Assembly (NCBI GenBank): GCA_015143295.1
Contig: CM026564.1
Location: 16,170,416 to 16,234,415, forward strand
DNA length: 64,000 nucleotides
Direction: 5' to 3'
DNA from: Tetracentron sinense
Lineage: Eukaryota; Streptophyta; Magnoliopsida; Trochodendrales; Trochodendraceae
Under the pieces are notes generated by a model. That model was not told where the DNA came from and searched no databases. It saw only the letters and a program-made list of their open reading frames with translations. Both the position numbers and the translations under genes were made by a program. Shown one piece after another: positions 33,832 to 45,267 of this stretch; the stretch's first letter is position 1, and every line of letters starts with the position of its first letter.

Positions 33832-35406
33832 CCAAGTTTCATTAGTTGTGTAAGTTTTAACCTACTAAAAAGTAATCTAGAGTTGCGCACAGAATCTTAA
33901 CAGAGATTCCTTTTTCAATGTAGTCTACTCAGAAGCATTTGTTTCAAATATCTAAATTTTTAGAATATGTTTCGTTCAATTTAAACCCAGTTTGCCGATT
34001 TAGGCAATGAGGTTAATAAGTTCCCAAAGTTTGAAAATTCAAAAAAAAAGTAACATAGAGCTCCACACAAAATCCAAACAGGACTCTTTTCCGTACGTGG
34101 TCTACTCTAAAACATATGTTTCAACTTATCCTAACTTTTAGAATTAGTTTCGCTCAATTTAAACCTTGTATCCCCAATTTGGACAACGCAGTTCACAAAA
34201 AGTAAACTAGTGCTCTACATAGCTTCCTAACCGGGACTCCTTTTTTGAAACGGTCTTCTACGAAGCATTAGTTCAATCTATCCTAACTTTCAGAATTGAA
34301 TTCGTTCAGTTTAGTCGTGATTCGCCCGGTTTTAGCAACCTAGTGTTGCGCACAGAATCCCAACAGGGACTCCTATTATGACGTGATCTACTCTGAAACA
34401 ATTGTTACAGAATATGTTAATAGAATTAGTTTCGTTCAATTTTGAACTCGTTTGCCTGATTTAGTAACAAGGGTCATAAGTTGTGTAACTTTCAACGCAC
34501 TAAAAAAGTAACCTACAGCTGCAAACAAAATCCCAATTGGGACTCCCTTTTCGGCGTGATCTGCTCCAACCCATATGTTTTAACCAAGAGGATTTTACAG
34601 TTTGTAGGCTCATTGGGCCGTAGACGTCCCAGTCTTACCAGTTTGACAAACATTTCGGGTAGAAGACACGGTCTTCTCCAACGAATTAGTTCAATCTATC
34701 CTAACTTTCAGAATTGGATTTGTTCAGTGTAGTGATTTTTCGCCCGGTTTTAGCAACAAGGTTCATATGTTAGCTAAGTTTCAAACTATTAAAAATGTAA
34801 CCTAGAGTTGCGCATAGAATCCCAACAGGGACTCTTATTACGGCGTGATCTGCTCTGAAACATATGTTATAATAGACTTTGTTAATTGAATTAGTTTCAT
34901 TCAGTTTTGACCACGTTTGCCCGATTTAGCAACGAGGGTCATAAGTTGTGTAACTTTCAAAGCACTAAAAAAGTAACCTACAGCTGCGGACAAAATCCCA
35001 ATCGGGACTTCTTTTTCGACGTGATTTGCTTCGACCCATATGTTTTAACCAAGAGGATTTTACAGTTTGTAGGCTCATTAGGTAGATGCCCCACTCTTAC
35101 CAGTTTGATAAACATTTCGGGTTTGGTGGAGCCCACCCCATAGTGTCTCTTTCTGCCAAGATAGTGGATGCGTATATGGATAGCAATACCTTTAGTTATA
35201 CTGGGGGCGTATATGTCACTCCGATGCATTTGTTTCAATCTATCATAACTTCTAGAATTGGTTTCGTTCAGTTTTGACATCGTCTGCCCGATTTCGGCAA
35301 TGAGGTTAAGAAGTTGCTTGAGTTTCAAACTACTAAAAAAGGTAAATTAGAGCTATGCACAAAATCCAAATAGGGACTCTTTTGTTGACACGGGCTGCTC
35401 CATAAC
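33832..35406 (-). repeat. satellite array, reverse orientation, part 2
   Basis: Continuation of the array cut by A, starting with the right CCAAG. It contains the same composite-unit junction segment (AACCAAGAGGATTTTACAG at about 34575 and 35045) as the forward array, and shares with 19780-19990 a private deletion (TTCACAAAAAGTAAACTAG), so the two are inverted copies. Confidence 0.87.
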
Positions 35407-35432
35407 TTTTTTTTTTTTTTGGAGGGTAAGCT

Positions 35433-35449
35433 GGGGTTAGGCGGACCCC
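35433..35449 (-). promoter_or_regulatory. LINE-5 3' UTR hairpin
   Basis: Perfect GGGGT-7-ACCCC stem-loop, identical in form to LINE-1. Confidence 0.55.
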
Positions 35450-35476
35450 TACCAAATATATAAATAGAAAAAGATC

Positions 35477-36455
35477 TTACAATCTAAGGTATTTACAACC
35501 AACTCTGTCCTTCTCAAGATGAGAAGAAAGATCAGAGGGAAAATCTCTAGGTAAAAGAACTATAGAAGAAATAGTATTACAAGATTTTGCCAAAAAATCA
35601 GCACATGCATTGCTTTCACGCCAAATGTGATGGAGGGAATAAGAGCGGAAATCTATCAGAAGATGTTTGTAGTAAGCAACAAGGTTACTTAGAGTCCAAG
35701 GGGGTTCACTAGATGAGTTGAGAAATCTTGTAGCTTGTAAGGAGTCTGAATCAATCACGAGTTTGTGCACTCCAAAATCCTTTGCAATTTCCAAACCTCT
35801 CGCAATGGCCATGATTTCAAGCTTTAGGATGTCCGTGTAAGCTATTCCAGTAGCATAAGCCACCAAGGGAACACCCATGTTTTCTCGAATGATTCCACCA
35901 AATCTTGCACCTCCATTTCTTACAGATCCATCACTATTAAGGACCCAAAGATCAGTTTTGGGGGGGGGGGGGGGACCAAGAGCACCATAGCTAGGGTTTG
36001 ATAGTAAATCGAGGATATATCTGCCAGTTACTCAAAATATTCCTGATGTACGCCGAATCTTCCACCTGATCAATGGAGGCGCCAATCTTTAATCTAGTAT
36101 CAGTGATGAAGCTGCTGATAATACTCTCAATGGTCTTGGAAGATTTGGAGAAAATTCTGCTGTTCCTTTCATTCCAAATATGATAAATTGTGGCAAAAAA
36201 AAGCAATGCACTTAATATTCGGGACTATATTCATACCATGGAATTCTTTGGCCGCCCATTCCACCTCACGGTCCCAAGGAAGAATAAAGCGAGAGATGGC
36301 CTGTATTCTCTAGGTATGCCCAACAGAAAACACATCTAGACTGAGAAGACGATCTTGCGTTTGGAGGCTATTGGAGAGAACCAGCCAAGAAATAAAGGAG
36401 TGCCGTGGTATGTACTTACCTGTCTAGAGCAGAGACCACCAGGGAATCAAGTGGT
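35477..36455 (-). pseudogene. LINE-5 ORF2 fragment (zf-RVT and RNase H)
   Basis: RNase H runs from about 35955 to TAA at 35477: LNSDGSVRNGGARFGG, LEIMAIARGLEIAK, DSDSLQATRF, CADFLAK, ending GCKYLRL like LINE-4. All four acidic positions are present. Upstream, across a G14 run at 35957-35970 that breaks the frame, lies the linker ATIYHIWNERNSRIFS (36206-35991) and a stop-ridden zf-RVT part. Confidence 0.87.
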
Positions 36456-37261
36456 TGTGGGCTCTAATACATTTGTTTCAATCTATCCGAACTTTTAGAA
36501 TTTGGCTTTGTTCAATTGGGAACTCGTTTGTCCGATTTAGGCAACGAGGTTCATAAGTAGTGCAAGTTTTAACCTACTAAAAAAAGTAAACCTAGCGTTG
36601 CACACAGAATGCAAATAGAGATTTTTTTTTCAACGAGATCTACTCCAAAGCAATTATTTCAAACTATCTTAATTTTTAAAATTGGTTTCGTTCAGTTTAG
36701 ACCGATTTTACCCGATTTAAGCAACGAGGTTAATAAGTTGGCCAAGTTTGAAAATACTAAAAAAAGTAAGTTAGAGCTACAAACAGAATCCCAACAGGAC
36801 TCCTTTTTTTAACGAGATGTGCTCCAAGGCATTTGTTTCAATTTATCATAATTTTCAGAATTGGCTTCGTTCACTTTAGATCTTGTTTACTTGATTTGGC
36901 CGATGAGGTTCATAAAGTCACCTAAGTTTCAGACTCCATAAAAAGTAACCTAGAGCTGTAGACAGAATCCCAACCGACTTCTTATTTTGCACAGTCTACT
37001 CCGACGCATTTGTTTTAACCTATCCTCACTTCTAGAAATGTTTTTGTTCAATTTAGACCTCGTCTGCCCAATTTGGCAATGAGGTTAAGAAGTTGCCTAA
37101 GTTTCAAACTATTAAAAAGTAGCCTAGAATTGCGCACAGAATCTCAATAGGGAATCATTTTTCGAAGGGTTTGCCCCAAAGCATTTGTTTTAATCTATGA
37201 TATTTTTAGAATTATATTCATTCAGTATATACCTCGTTTGCTCGATTTGGGCAACAACGTT
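36456..37261 (-). repeat. satellite array, reverse orientation, part 3
   Basis: The cleanest simple monomers in the window. The (A/T)GAATT...TTCGTTCA segment recurs at about 36495, 36673, 36850, 37027 and 37204, a period of 177-179 bases. Confidence 0.87.
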
Positions 37262-37907
37262 TATGTTTTGTTGATCAGTAAATCAGAAGAGATATATTAA
37301 AAATAAGAAATCTAGCAGTTTACAAAGATGTAAACTAAGTATATGTAGATGCAAATCAATACAGAATAGGGCAAAGAGAAAGAAAGAAAGAGAATGGTAA
37401 TCAAGCTAACAACAGACTAACAAACTAACAAGCAGCTATAGTATCTCCTCATAGTGGTAGAACATCCCTCACTTTCTGACCCTGCTGAGTTACGGAACTC
37501 CATTCAACAATCCGTCAATCCGTTGGCACACCAGGGTCAAGATCCGGTGGTTAGGGGATACTGAATTGTTGAATATATGACCGTTTCGTTCTATCCAAAC
37601 AGACCATGATATAGCAGCGGGCAAAATAGACCATATTAGCTCCTTGGCGTCCCCCAAAGCCACCAACCACCATCCAGATAAGAAGCTCAGAAAGGAAAAG
37701 GGAAAGATCCACTCCACACCCAAACTAACCAAGAAAAAAGCCCAGAGTTGATAGACAACCGGACGATGTAGGAGTAGATGATTCACTGATTCTTCCGCAT
37801 TCAGGCACAAATAGCAGCAACTAGCTAAGTTCCATCCTCGCCTCTTCCAATGATCCCAAGTAAGAATTTTATCTAATGCAGCGAACCAAAGGAAGAAAGA
37901 TACCTTA
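37262..37907 (-). pseudogene. LINE-2 fragment b (3' UTR and zf-RVT)
   Basis: Begins with the complement of a LINE 3' end (TTGTTGATCAGTAAATCAG), then UTR, then a zf-RVT frame at 37933-37490 (KVSFFLWFAALDKILT, CCYLCLNAEESVNHLLLH, WSVWIERNGHIF). It is cut at 37907 by element C; the last five bases, CCTTA (37903-37907), should be C's target duplication. Confidence 0.85.
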
Positions 37908-38209
37908 TGTAGCACCCCGGATATTTTTGACATGTATTACAGCCTTAATGTCATTTTCTTGAATTTAAAGTTGGATTTCTGAAGTCGGATCTATTGAAAA
38001 TCCGGGTTGCCGAACTCCATTTGCAAATCAGTCAACTTGGGAAAATTCGGTCCTTGAATAGAGTAGAACTATTAGATTCTAAAATGCAGAAAATGTTCGT
38101 TTTCGAATGACAAATCCAACGCAAGTTGAATTGTTAAAATCCGACGAACGAGTTAAAAGTTATGGCCGAAATACCAAAAGAGGAAAATCTGAAATTTTTT
38201 TGCAAGAGT

Positions 38210-38292
38210 TACGATCGATTGTACAGACCCTACGAACGATCGTAGGTGAAGTTACAATCGATTGTAGAAAATCTATGATCGATCGTAGAATC
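38210..38292. repeat. palindrome array of LTR C, first half
   Basis: Copies of TACGATCGATTGTA and relatives; the second half is at 40158-40235, after S. Confidence 0.78.
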
Positions 38293-38709
38293 TCATAAAT
38301 GGTCAAAAATGTAGAACCCCGGATTTCATTTTCATAGCCTGTGAATAGTATTGTGAATAGTGCAGCGAATAGTAATCATGAAAGGTAAATTCCAAATTTA
38401 AAGATAAAAAGTCTCGGTAATGGTTATTTATAGGTTAACTAAGCTTAGTTGATTTTATGAGATTTTATGCATATGGTTGTATGGTTTTCGAACAATGGGA
38501 ACAATTACGACGAACAGGATTTATCGGATTTTGCCTAAAACTGAAAATTTAGATTTTGAATTATGAGGAATTGGAATTTCTAAGTATTTTTATTGGATTC
38601 AAATGGGGGGTACTTCCTTATTTTAATTTAAAACTTAAAGTTAATAAAAATAAATATAAGTGTAGAAAAAGGAAAGAGAAAAAGAACAAAGCACAGGGCA
38701 AAAACAGGC

Positions 38710-38830
38710 AAATCCGGTCGACCGAATTTGCTACCAGTCAACCGAATGCCCTTACCAGTCGACCGAAAGCTTGAAAAATTGTATGGGGATTTTGGACAGA
38801 GAGGCGATTTTTGACCAGTCGACCGATCAT
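38710..38830. repeat. CCAGTCGACCGA array in S
   Basis: Four copies of (A)CCAGTC(G/A)ACCGA-type motifs. The motif differs from those in A-C but fills the same slot upstream of the TATA box. Confidence 0.75.
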
Positions 38831-38904
38831 GCTGATTTTGCCTGTAGCCGGACCTCCTAAGATATTTTCAAGGGTGTTTGAGTCTTTCACTCAATCCCTT
38901 TGGC

Positions 38905-38912
38905 TATAAATA
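38905..38912 (+). promoter_or_regulatory. TATA box of S
   Basis: TATAAATA in CTATAAATAGCC, about 115 bases before the donor-like site. Confidence 0.65.
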
Positions 38913-39736
38913 GCCCAATTGTTGGGTGATCTTGAGTCGATTTCTCGATTACAAAGGTGTTCCTCCGCGCTTCTCAACCATTCTAAAGCGTTTTAGATCA
39001 AAAGGTTGATCTAGAAAGGTGGATACGCTCTACTACTTACCTTGTGCTATTATTTTTAAAGCAAATCACTATGTTTAAGGTTGTTCTTGAATGGATTGAA
39101 TGATGATTTGAATATAAGATGTAAGCTATCACTAGTATTGAAATTCTATGAATATGATGCCATGTTTACGAGTTTTCTAAAATCACCATCAAGTACCATA
39201 TGTACCGTATGTTCACAAGTATAGCATGATGTTTACAAGTCTCGCATGATCCGATGTTTTCTCATAAGAAAAGAGTATTTCCAAAAGTTCATAAGCAAGG
39301 TTTTGATTAAAAGAATTCTCACAAGTTCACAAGTGATAAGACCAAACTATGGGTTGGTAAGTGACAAGTTCTAAGATTGTTTCAAAGCTCACAAGGAATC
39401 CCACTATAAATGGACTTTCAAGTAGTCATGTCTCACAAGCTCACAAGTTCACAAGCTCGCAAGTTCACAAGAAATCATGCATACTCAGATTCTCGCATGC
39501 TCACAAGGAATCCCAACTTTCGCAATAATGCACAAGAACTTATAAGAATATGATTATTCAGAGGACAAGATTTACCGGTTTTGATTTCATACGAATACTG
39601 TTAAGAAAAGGATTTGGTAACTATTTCACGAATGTTATTTTCTAAGCTTATGCATGTTCATGATATTATTTCCTGTTAGTTAGTAGTTTGTATATCACTG
39701 AGTATTCCATGCTCAGCCGACTATTGACTTCGGCAG

Positions 39737-39824
39737 GTGCACGTATTCCATTTGACGTTTGTGGTACGAAGCCTTAGATAGAGGAAGAATACTACGATTC
39801 GGAGCCCTCTATGGACCACTATTA
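39737..39824 (+). pseudogene. LTR-borne conserved short frame, S copy
   Basis: After GGCAG the frame reads GARIPFDVCGTKP, then TAG in place of the conserved Trp, then IEEEYYDSEPSMDHY and a TAG. Homology continues across the stop, so this copy is mutated. Confidence 0.5.
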
Positions 39825-40157
39825 GGATGACGGATTGTTGGATAAGCGGCTTGACTTTGATTTCTATTGAGAGGATGAGAGAGATGCTACTTATATTTTG
39901 TGATTTTACGTATGTTGAGAGTGGGACTTGTCCACTCTTTATTTTGTATATGTTCTGTTGGTCCAGACTTGGACTGAATTATAGGAGTATTTTATTATGA
40001 ATCGCTTCCGCTATGTTTTACAACTTGTGTACTCTGACAGGATGGTAAGTATATGTGCCTTATGTGTCATACAGGATGGTATGATACGATGGTCCGAGCC
40101 AAGTATCCCTAACTCGTAGGGGGTATTTTGGGTCGTGACAAAAAATCTCGGTAACGT

Positions 40158-40235
40158 TTATGATCGATCGTGGAAACTTACGACCGATCGTAGAAGATAT
40201 ATGATCGATCGTAAAAACCTACAACCGATTGTAGA
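40158..40235. repeat. palindrome array of LTR C, second half
   Basis: ATGATCGATCGTGG, ACGACCGATCGTAG, ATGATCGATCGTAA and similar, directly after S. Confidence 0.78.
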
Positions 40236-40286
40236 TCGCGAACCCAGAATTTTATTCCAGGATTTTTAGGGCTTCTACCCTTTGCC

Positions 40287-40294
40287 TATAAATA
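40287..40294 (+). promoter_or_regulatory. TATA box of LTR C
   Basis: TATAAATA in CCTATAAATAGGG, after the palindrome array and before the ATG-free leader. Confidence 0.65.
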
Positions 40295-41459
40295 GGGGGT
40301 TGTATTTGGGGGTTTTGGTTTACCCTAAACCTAAAGAAAGCCTAAGAGAGAGATTAGAGAAGAAGAAGAGAGGAGAGATTGGGGATTTGCCAAGAGGGTT
40401 TGAGATTGAAGAAGAAGAAGATCAAGATCCAGGGTGATCTTCCCCAAATCAAGCAAGGGTGTTTCTCCAAGCTCGGTAGCGACTCCATTTACGATTGTGA
40501 GGGTTTCCTCGTCTATTGAAGGTCGGTACCCTATGCTACCCTACTAGTCATTTCTTTTCCTCTTTTCTTTCCTTTTAGGGATTTTCCCCAATTTCTAAGT
40601 GTGTGTGAAGGAGATGGGATGAATGAATGGAAATGGATGTTGGGCGAGAGATGCCGTGAATGTTGTGTTGTGATGAAAATAAATGGGAAGGGTATTGTAC
40701 AAATAATAAACACACATGCTATATTGAATCAATGGGTGATGACATTTAAAGAAAAGCATGATTAAGGTATATGGAAATTTCTAGGGTTTATGATAGTATG
40801 TTACTCGTTTTTTAATGGCATGAATATTCTTATTTGTCGAAAAGAATGCAATTCCATGTATTATTAAACTCCGTATGTCACGTTTAATTTCAAGTGATGG
40901 CATGTACACGAAATCACAGGCACGACATGCATGACATGATTTATCGGGGTTTTCAAGAACAAGGGTTTTATTATCGATTTACGAACACCATGACAAGGCC
41001 AAACGTAAGGGTTGGTAATAAGAGATAAGAGGGGGTTTTGTATCACCCTCCCTCACAAATGCATCTCATTGAAAAGAGGGGGTTTCTATACCACCCTCCC
41101 TCACTAGCACATGAGCATGTTTAAATTCCAAGCAACCATGAACATTTTCATTTCATGGCATGACAAGACATGACACACACGACATGACAAGAAAAGCAAG
41201 ACATAACATGACAAGACAAGCAAGATAGAACATGACAAGACAAGTTTTCAAGCACGAAAAGAGTATTTTCAAGTCAAGTCAAGCCCACAATGATTTCAAC
41301 AGTTTTCACATCTTTGATGTGATGCAAGCATGAATTATAAACTGGTTACCTCTTATCATGATATGAACTGCTTCTGCTTTATTTCCATTATTATATTGCT
41401 ATGACTGTTGGTTAGTATTTGGTACCCGCTGAGTATTCCATGCTCAGCTGTACGTTTAT

Positions 41460-41543
41460 GTATCAGCCGGTGTTAGTGGAGCGCCTGCTCCTTTTGACAT
41501 ATGTGCTCCTGGTCCATGGGAGGAAGAGGAATATGTCGAGTAG
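41460..41543 (+). pseudogene. LTR-borne conserved short frame, C copy
   Basis: VSAGVSGAPAPFDICAPGPW, then EEEEYVE and TAG 41541-41543; homology (EESHVEGYY) goes on past the stop. There is no ATG in the aligned position. Relative to A, the codon changes are mostly third-position (Asp GAT/GAC, Glu GAG/GAA, Tyr TAC/TAT). Confidence 0.5.
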
Positions 41544-42059
41544 GTCCCTGCTGAGGAGTCTCATGTAGAGGGCTATTATTCGGTGGTAGATTCTAAGTGA
41601 GTGTGGGTGAGCATGAGAGATTTATACCCATGTATTTTGGCGGGCATGTCCACACCTTCTTTATTCTGATTTCTCTTTTGTACAAACTTGGATCATATAT
41701 ATAGAGAGGTTTTGGTTAGACTTCTGCTGTGCCATGTTAGTTTATGCTTCCGCTATTTGTCCTCTATCGTATATGCTCATAGTGTTTTGCAGGATGGTTT
41801 GTTAAGCATGTCATGTAGGTGATAAGTCGTCCAAGATTCACTCTAACTCTTAGGGTGGGTTTTGAGTCGCGACAAAAGTAGTATCAGAGCTTAGGCTTTA
41901 GGCCTTATAGGGTCACTTAGAATCGGGTACCACAACTTGAAAAGAGCATATGTAAGGAAGCAAGTTAGGAAGGAAGTAATTCGGAAGCGAGTCATGTTCC
42001 AAGTGTAAGATTAAACTTTAGTCTTAGTTTAAAATGGTTGCTTCAACCAAATACGGGGC

Positions 42060-43287
42060 ACACGGGGTCGCGGACCATAGATGAGAGCTTCTTCCTCTTC
42101 TCGAGATGAGGATGAGCAGTTGGACCTCTCTTAGGTCTTAGGCTCTATTGCTGAGACACTAGCCATACTGGCGGCTAGGTAGGCTATTCCAACATCAGCA
42201 GCACCTACTCCACCGCCTGCAGCACCAGTACATCGTACAGCTGGGGTTGAGACATTTTGGAGAATGGGGCCTCTAGCATTCCATGGGAGTGTGGACCCTC
42301 TAGCTGCAGTGGCTTGGATCCTCCAGTTGGAGAAGATCTTCGCGGTTCTCTCGCCCACAAAAGAAGAAAGAGTGGCATGGGCTATTTTGATGCTCGAGGA
42401 AGAGGCCCACCATTGGTGGTTGTTCGCCTTAAGGACTCGAGACTTGACCAGGCAAGGTTAGCTATGGACTTGGGACGAGTTCATATCCACCTTCTACAAG
42501 AAGTACTTCCTGGTGGGAGCTCAGAAAAAGAAAGAGATGGAATTCATCAACCTCGAGCAAGGTTTTATGTCGGTGGCTCATATAGCCAAGTTCTCGGAGC
42601 TGTCACGCTTCGCGCCCCACATGATCGCTACGGAGGCGATGAAGACGAGAAGATTCGAGCAAGGGCTCAGAGATGTGATCATGAAGAGAGTCTCAGCTTT
42701 CAGGCACGCTAGCTACCCGGAGGTAGTGGACAAGGCCTTATTGATCGAGACCAACTCTGAGGCCATGCCTAAGAAGAGGGATTTGGCGAGAGGCCAATCC
42801 AGCAGTTCAGCACCTCCCAAGAGGCGGGCCCGGACTGGCCCTTATCAGTATACTTGACCAACACCACCTTAGTCTGCGTGGCCAGTACCACCGTAGAGGC
42901 CATCTTATGCACCTCCAGCTCAACGCCAGTATGCGCCATAGGTACCATGACCTCAGGCTCTTCCGGCCCCACGGCCCATTGCACCTCAGGCGGCGAGGTA
43001 TGCTCCACCTCTGGCCCCTTCGACCTACACATATGAGGTCTGCACATCTTGCAGCCGAAGGCACCCGGTAGGAGATTGCAGTAAGGCAGCGGGTGGATGT
43101 TTCCATTGTAGTCGTCAGGTCCACCTGATCAGAGATTGCCCTAGTCGGCATTTGCCAGGTCAGTCACAGGAGATTAGGCCCCCAGTCCGCCCAGCTGGAT
43201 CATACCAGGCATCCTCCCAGCCTGCACAATCTACCTCCGCCATGCCAGGTGAACTAGGGGCGAGTATTTGCCTTGACAGAGGGAGAT
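42060..43287 (+). pseudogene. gag: gag of C, first part, degenerate
   Basis: The start (first ATG and several residues) and about 180 bases of leader are deleted: the leader joins directly to the TRGRG-like region at about 42060. Capsid blocks are recognisable (LAFHGSVDPLAAVAWILQLE, EEEAHHWWLFALRTRDL, FYKKYFLVGAQ, EFINLEQGFMSVAH). There are stops near 42130, 42179, 42459 and 42855, and further stops up to the altered zinc knuckle (43080-43150). It is cut after LTEGD by element B; the last codons lie at 53141-53168. Confidence 0.88.
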
Positions 43288-43586
43288 TGTAGCACCCTGG
43301 ACTTTTCGGTATGTATTAAAGCATAAAGTCATGTTCTTGAATGGAAAGTTGGATTTCCATGGTTAAATCTATTGGAAACCCGAGTTTCTAAACCCCGCTT
43401 GCATACACAATTAACTTAGGGGCAAAATGGTAAATAAATAAAGTGGAACTTGGAAATTCTAAGACGCCAGGAATGTTCCTTTTCGAACAACGAATCAAAC
43501 GCAAGTTGAATCGTCAAAATCCGACGAACGAGTCAAAAGTTATGACCGAAACAAGAAAGAGGAAAAAAATGAAACTTTGCTGCAAG

Positions 43587-43780
43587 TTACGACCGATCGT
43601 ACAGACCCTACGAGCGATCGTAGGTGAGTTATGATCGATCGTAGAGGTTACGATCGATCGTAGAATCTCAGGGAATTGACAAAAGTCTCGGGTCGATATA
43701 CGATCGATCGTGGAAAACTTACGATGGATCGTAGCATAACTTACGATCGATCGTAGACAAGTTACGATCGATCGTAGATC
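43587..43780. repeat. TACGATCGATCGTA array, B 5' LTR
   Basis: About nine copies of TTACGATCGATCGTAG and variants. The 3' LTR array (51141-51320) lacks one unit. Confidence 0.85.
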
Positions 43781-44559
43781 GCGAATCCAGAATTTTTAAT
43801 CGGGTCCTTAGGGTTTTCTTCCCTACCTATTTAAGTGAACCAAGCCTTTAAGGCTTCCATTCACAATACTTAGAAGGTTTTGAGAGATAGAGAGAGAAGA
43901 GAAGAGGATCCTAACCTAGGGTTGTTCTTGAAGGGGAAATCAAAGGGTTTCAATACCCTAGATCACCACAAGCCTAGATCCCTCAAGCTCACGACTCAAG
44001 CACTCGAGGGACACTTTCTCCAAGCTCGGTAGCGCCACATGCGCGTTTTGCAAGGGTCTTCTTCCCTTATTCAGGTCGGTACCTTTTGCTACCCTCCTAG
44101 TTATGGTTTCCACTCTTTCTTCCTTGTTCTTTAGTTTGCTTAAACTATAACTATGCTATATGTTGGAATGGATGAATGGAGATGATGTTTGGCAACGGAT
44201 GCCGTGTGAAATGTGATGTGAATGAATGAAATGGGAAGGACATTGTATTAATAATAAACACACATGTGTGCTATGAGCTTAACCCATTTAGAAAAATAAG
44301 ATTTAGGTATTGCCATAATGTACACACCAAATGTTTGATGAAATGCCAATGTGAAGAAGATGATTTACAAGTTAAGAAAAGCGTGATTTAAAGCATATGG
44401 AAATTTATAGGGTTATGATAGTGTAATTACTCGATTTCTAGAATTGCATATTTGTAGATTTAATTGTCTTGATATTAAATGTTGCCTTGAATGATTTTGA
44501 ACCTATCATGTTGTCTTTAAATTCATGAGTTAATTGTACACGATCCCACGAGCATGACA

Positions 44560-44985
44560 AGGCATGACATGACAAGCATGAGCATTCTAAGAAGAATGGT
44601 CTCCCTTTCCTCACAAGTAGTTTACTTTTCCAAGCAAGCATGACAAGACATGACATGACAACCATAAGCATTCTAGGAAGAAAGGTCTCCCTTCCCTCAC
44701 AAGTAGTTTACTTTTCCAAGCAAGCATGACAAGGCATGACATGACAAGCATGAGCATTCTAGGAAGAAGGGTCTCCCTTCCCTCACAAGTAGTTTACTTT
44801 TCCAAGCAAGCATGACAAGACATGACATGACAAGCATGAGCATTCTAGGAAGAAGGGTCTCCCTTCACTCACAAGTAGTTTACTTTCCAAGCATGACAAG
44901 ACATGACATGACAAGCATAAGCATTCTAGGAAGAAGGGTCTCCCTTCCCTCACAAGTAGTTTACTTTCCAAGCAAGCATGACATG
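44560..44985 (+). repeat. tandem units of about 85 bp with hairpin, B 5' LTR
   Basis: Five units: AAGCATGACAAG..., GAGCATTCTAGG, GAAGAAGGGTCTCCCTTCCC, TCACAAGTAGTTTACTTTCC. GAAGGG-TCT-CCCTTC can fold into a 6-bp hairpin. Equivalent units occur at 52085-52515, and fewer in A, C, D and F. Confidence 0.85.
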
Positions 44986-45267
44986 GCATGACACGCATGA
45001 TATGACAAGATAAGACAAACATGACAAGTTTCAAGCACGGAAATTGTATCTCCAATCAAGTCAAGTGCACGGTGTTTTCAAGGGTGTTATCGGCTTTTCA
45101 TGAAATGCAAGCATGATTAGAAATTGCCTTATTTCCTTGATTATGATATTGATGGTTCCTGCTTGTATATGTAAAATGCTTCCTGCTTCCTATACTGCTA
45201 TGGTTTGCTATGACTATTGGTTAGTATTTAGTACCCACTGAGTATTCCATGCTCAGCCGTACTTCTT

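Larger units (their letters stand above)
35407..36455 (-). mobile_element. LINE-5, 5'-truncated, inserted in satellite
   Basis: Starts with T14 (35407-35420), then the complement of the 3' UTR hairpin (35433-35449), RNase H and zf-RVT on the minus strand, and stops near 36455 where satellite resumes. The flanks GGGCTGCTCCATAAC and GGGCTCTAATAC are similar but not an exact target duplication. Confidence 0.88.
38310..40140 (+). mobile_element. solo LTR S
   Basis: 1831-bp LTR, TGTAGAACCCCGG to GGGTCGTGACA, with AAAAA on both sides (38305-38309, 40141-40145). Related to E. It has GTGAATAGT repeats at the start, a CCAGTCGACCGA array (38710-38830), TATAAATA at 38905, an ATG-free leader, donor-like AAG|GTGGATAC at 39019, acceptor-like GGCAG at 39736 and the short frame. 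It was left by LTR-LTR recombination, since no internal region remains. Confidence 0.9.
37908..41874 (+). repeat. 5' LTR of C, containing solo LTR S
   Basis: TGTAGCACCCCGG start, GAGTCGCGACA end. Without S it is about 2130 bp. It has a TACGATCGATCGTA-type array split by S, TATAAATA at 40287, an ATG-free leader, a donor-like AAG|GTCGGTAC at 40522, CATGACAAG repeats with GAGGG...CCCTC hairpins, and the short frame (41460-41543). Confidence 0.9.

Noticed and set aside
42257-42712. 151-codon plus-strand frame overlapping C gag
   Set aside because: It is an out-of-frame shadow of the capsid region; the true frame shows clear gag homology.
44438-45055. Frames with repeated ECSCLSCHVLSC-like peptides on the minus strand of LTR B (and 51974-52591)
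   Set aside because: Antisense translation of the 85-bp hairpin repeats; no change pattern suggests coding, and the sense strand is the element's transcribed strand.
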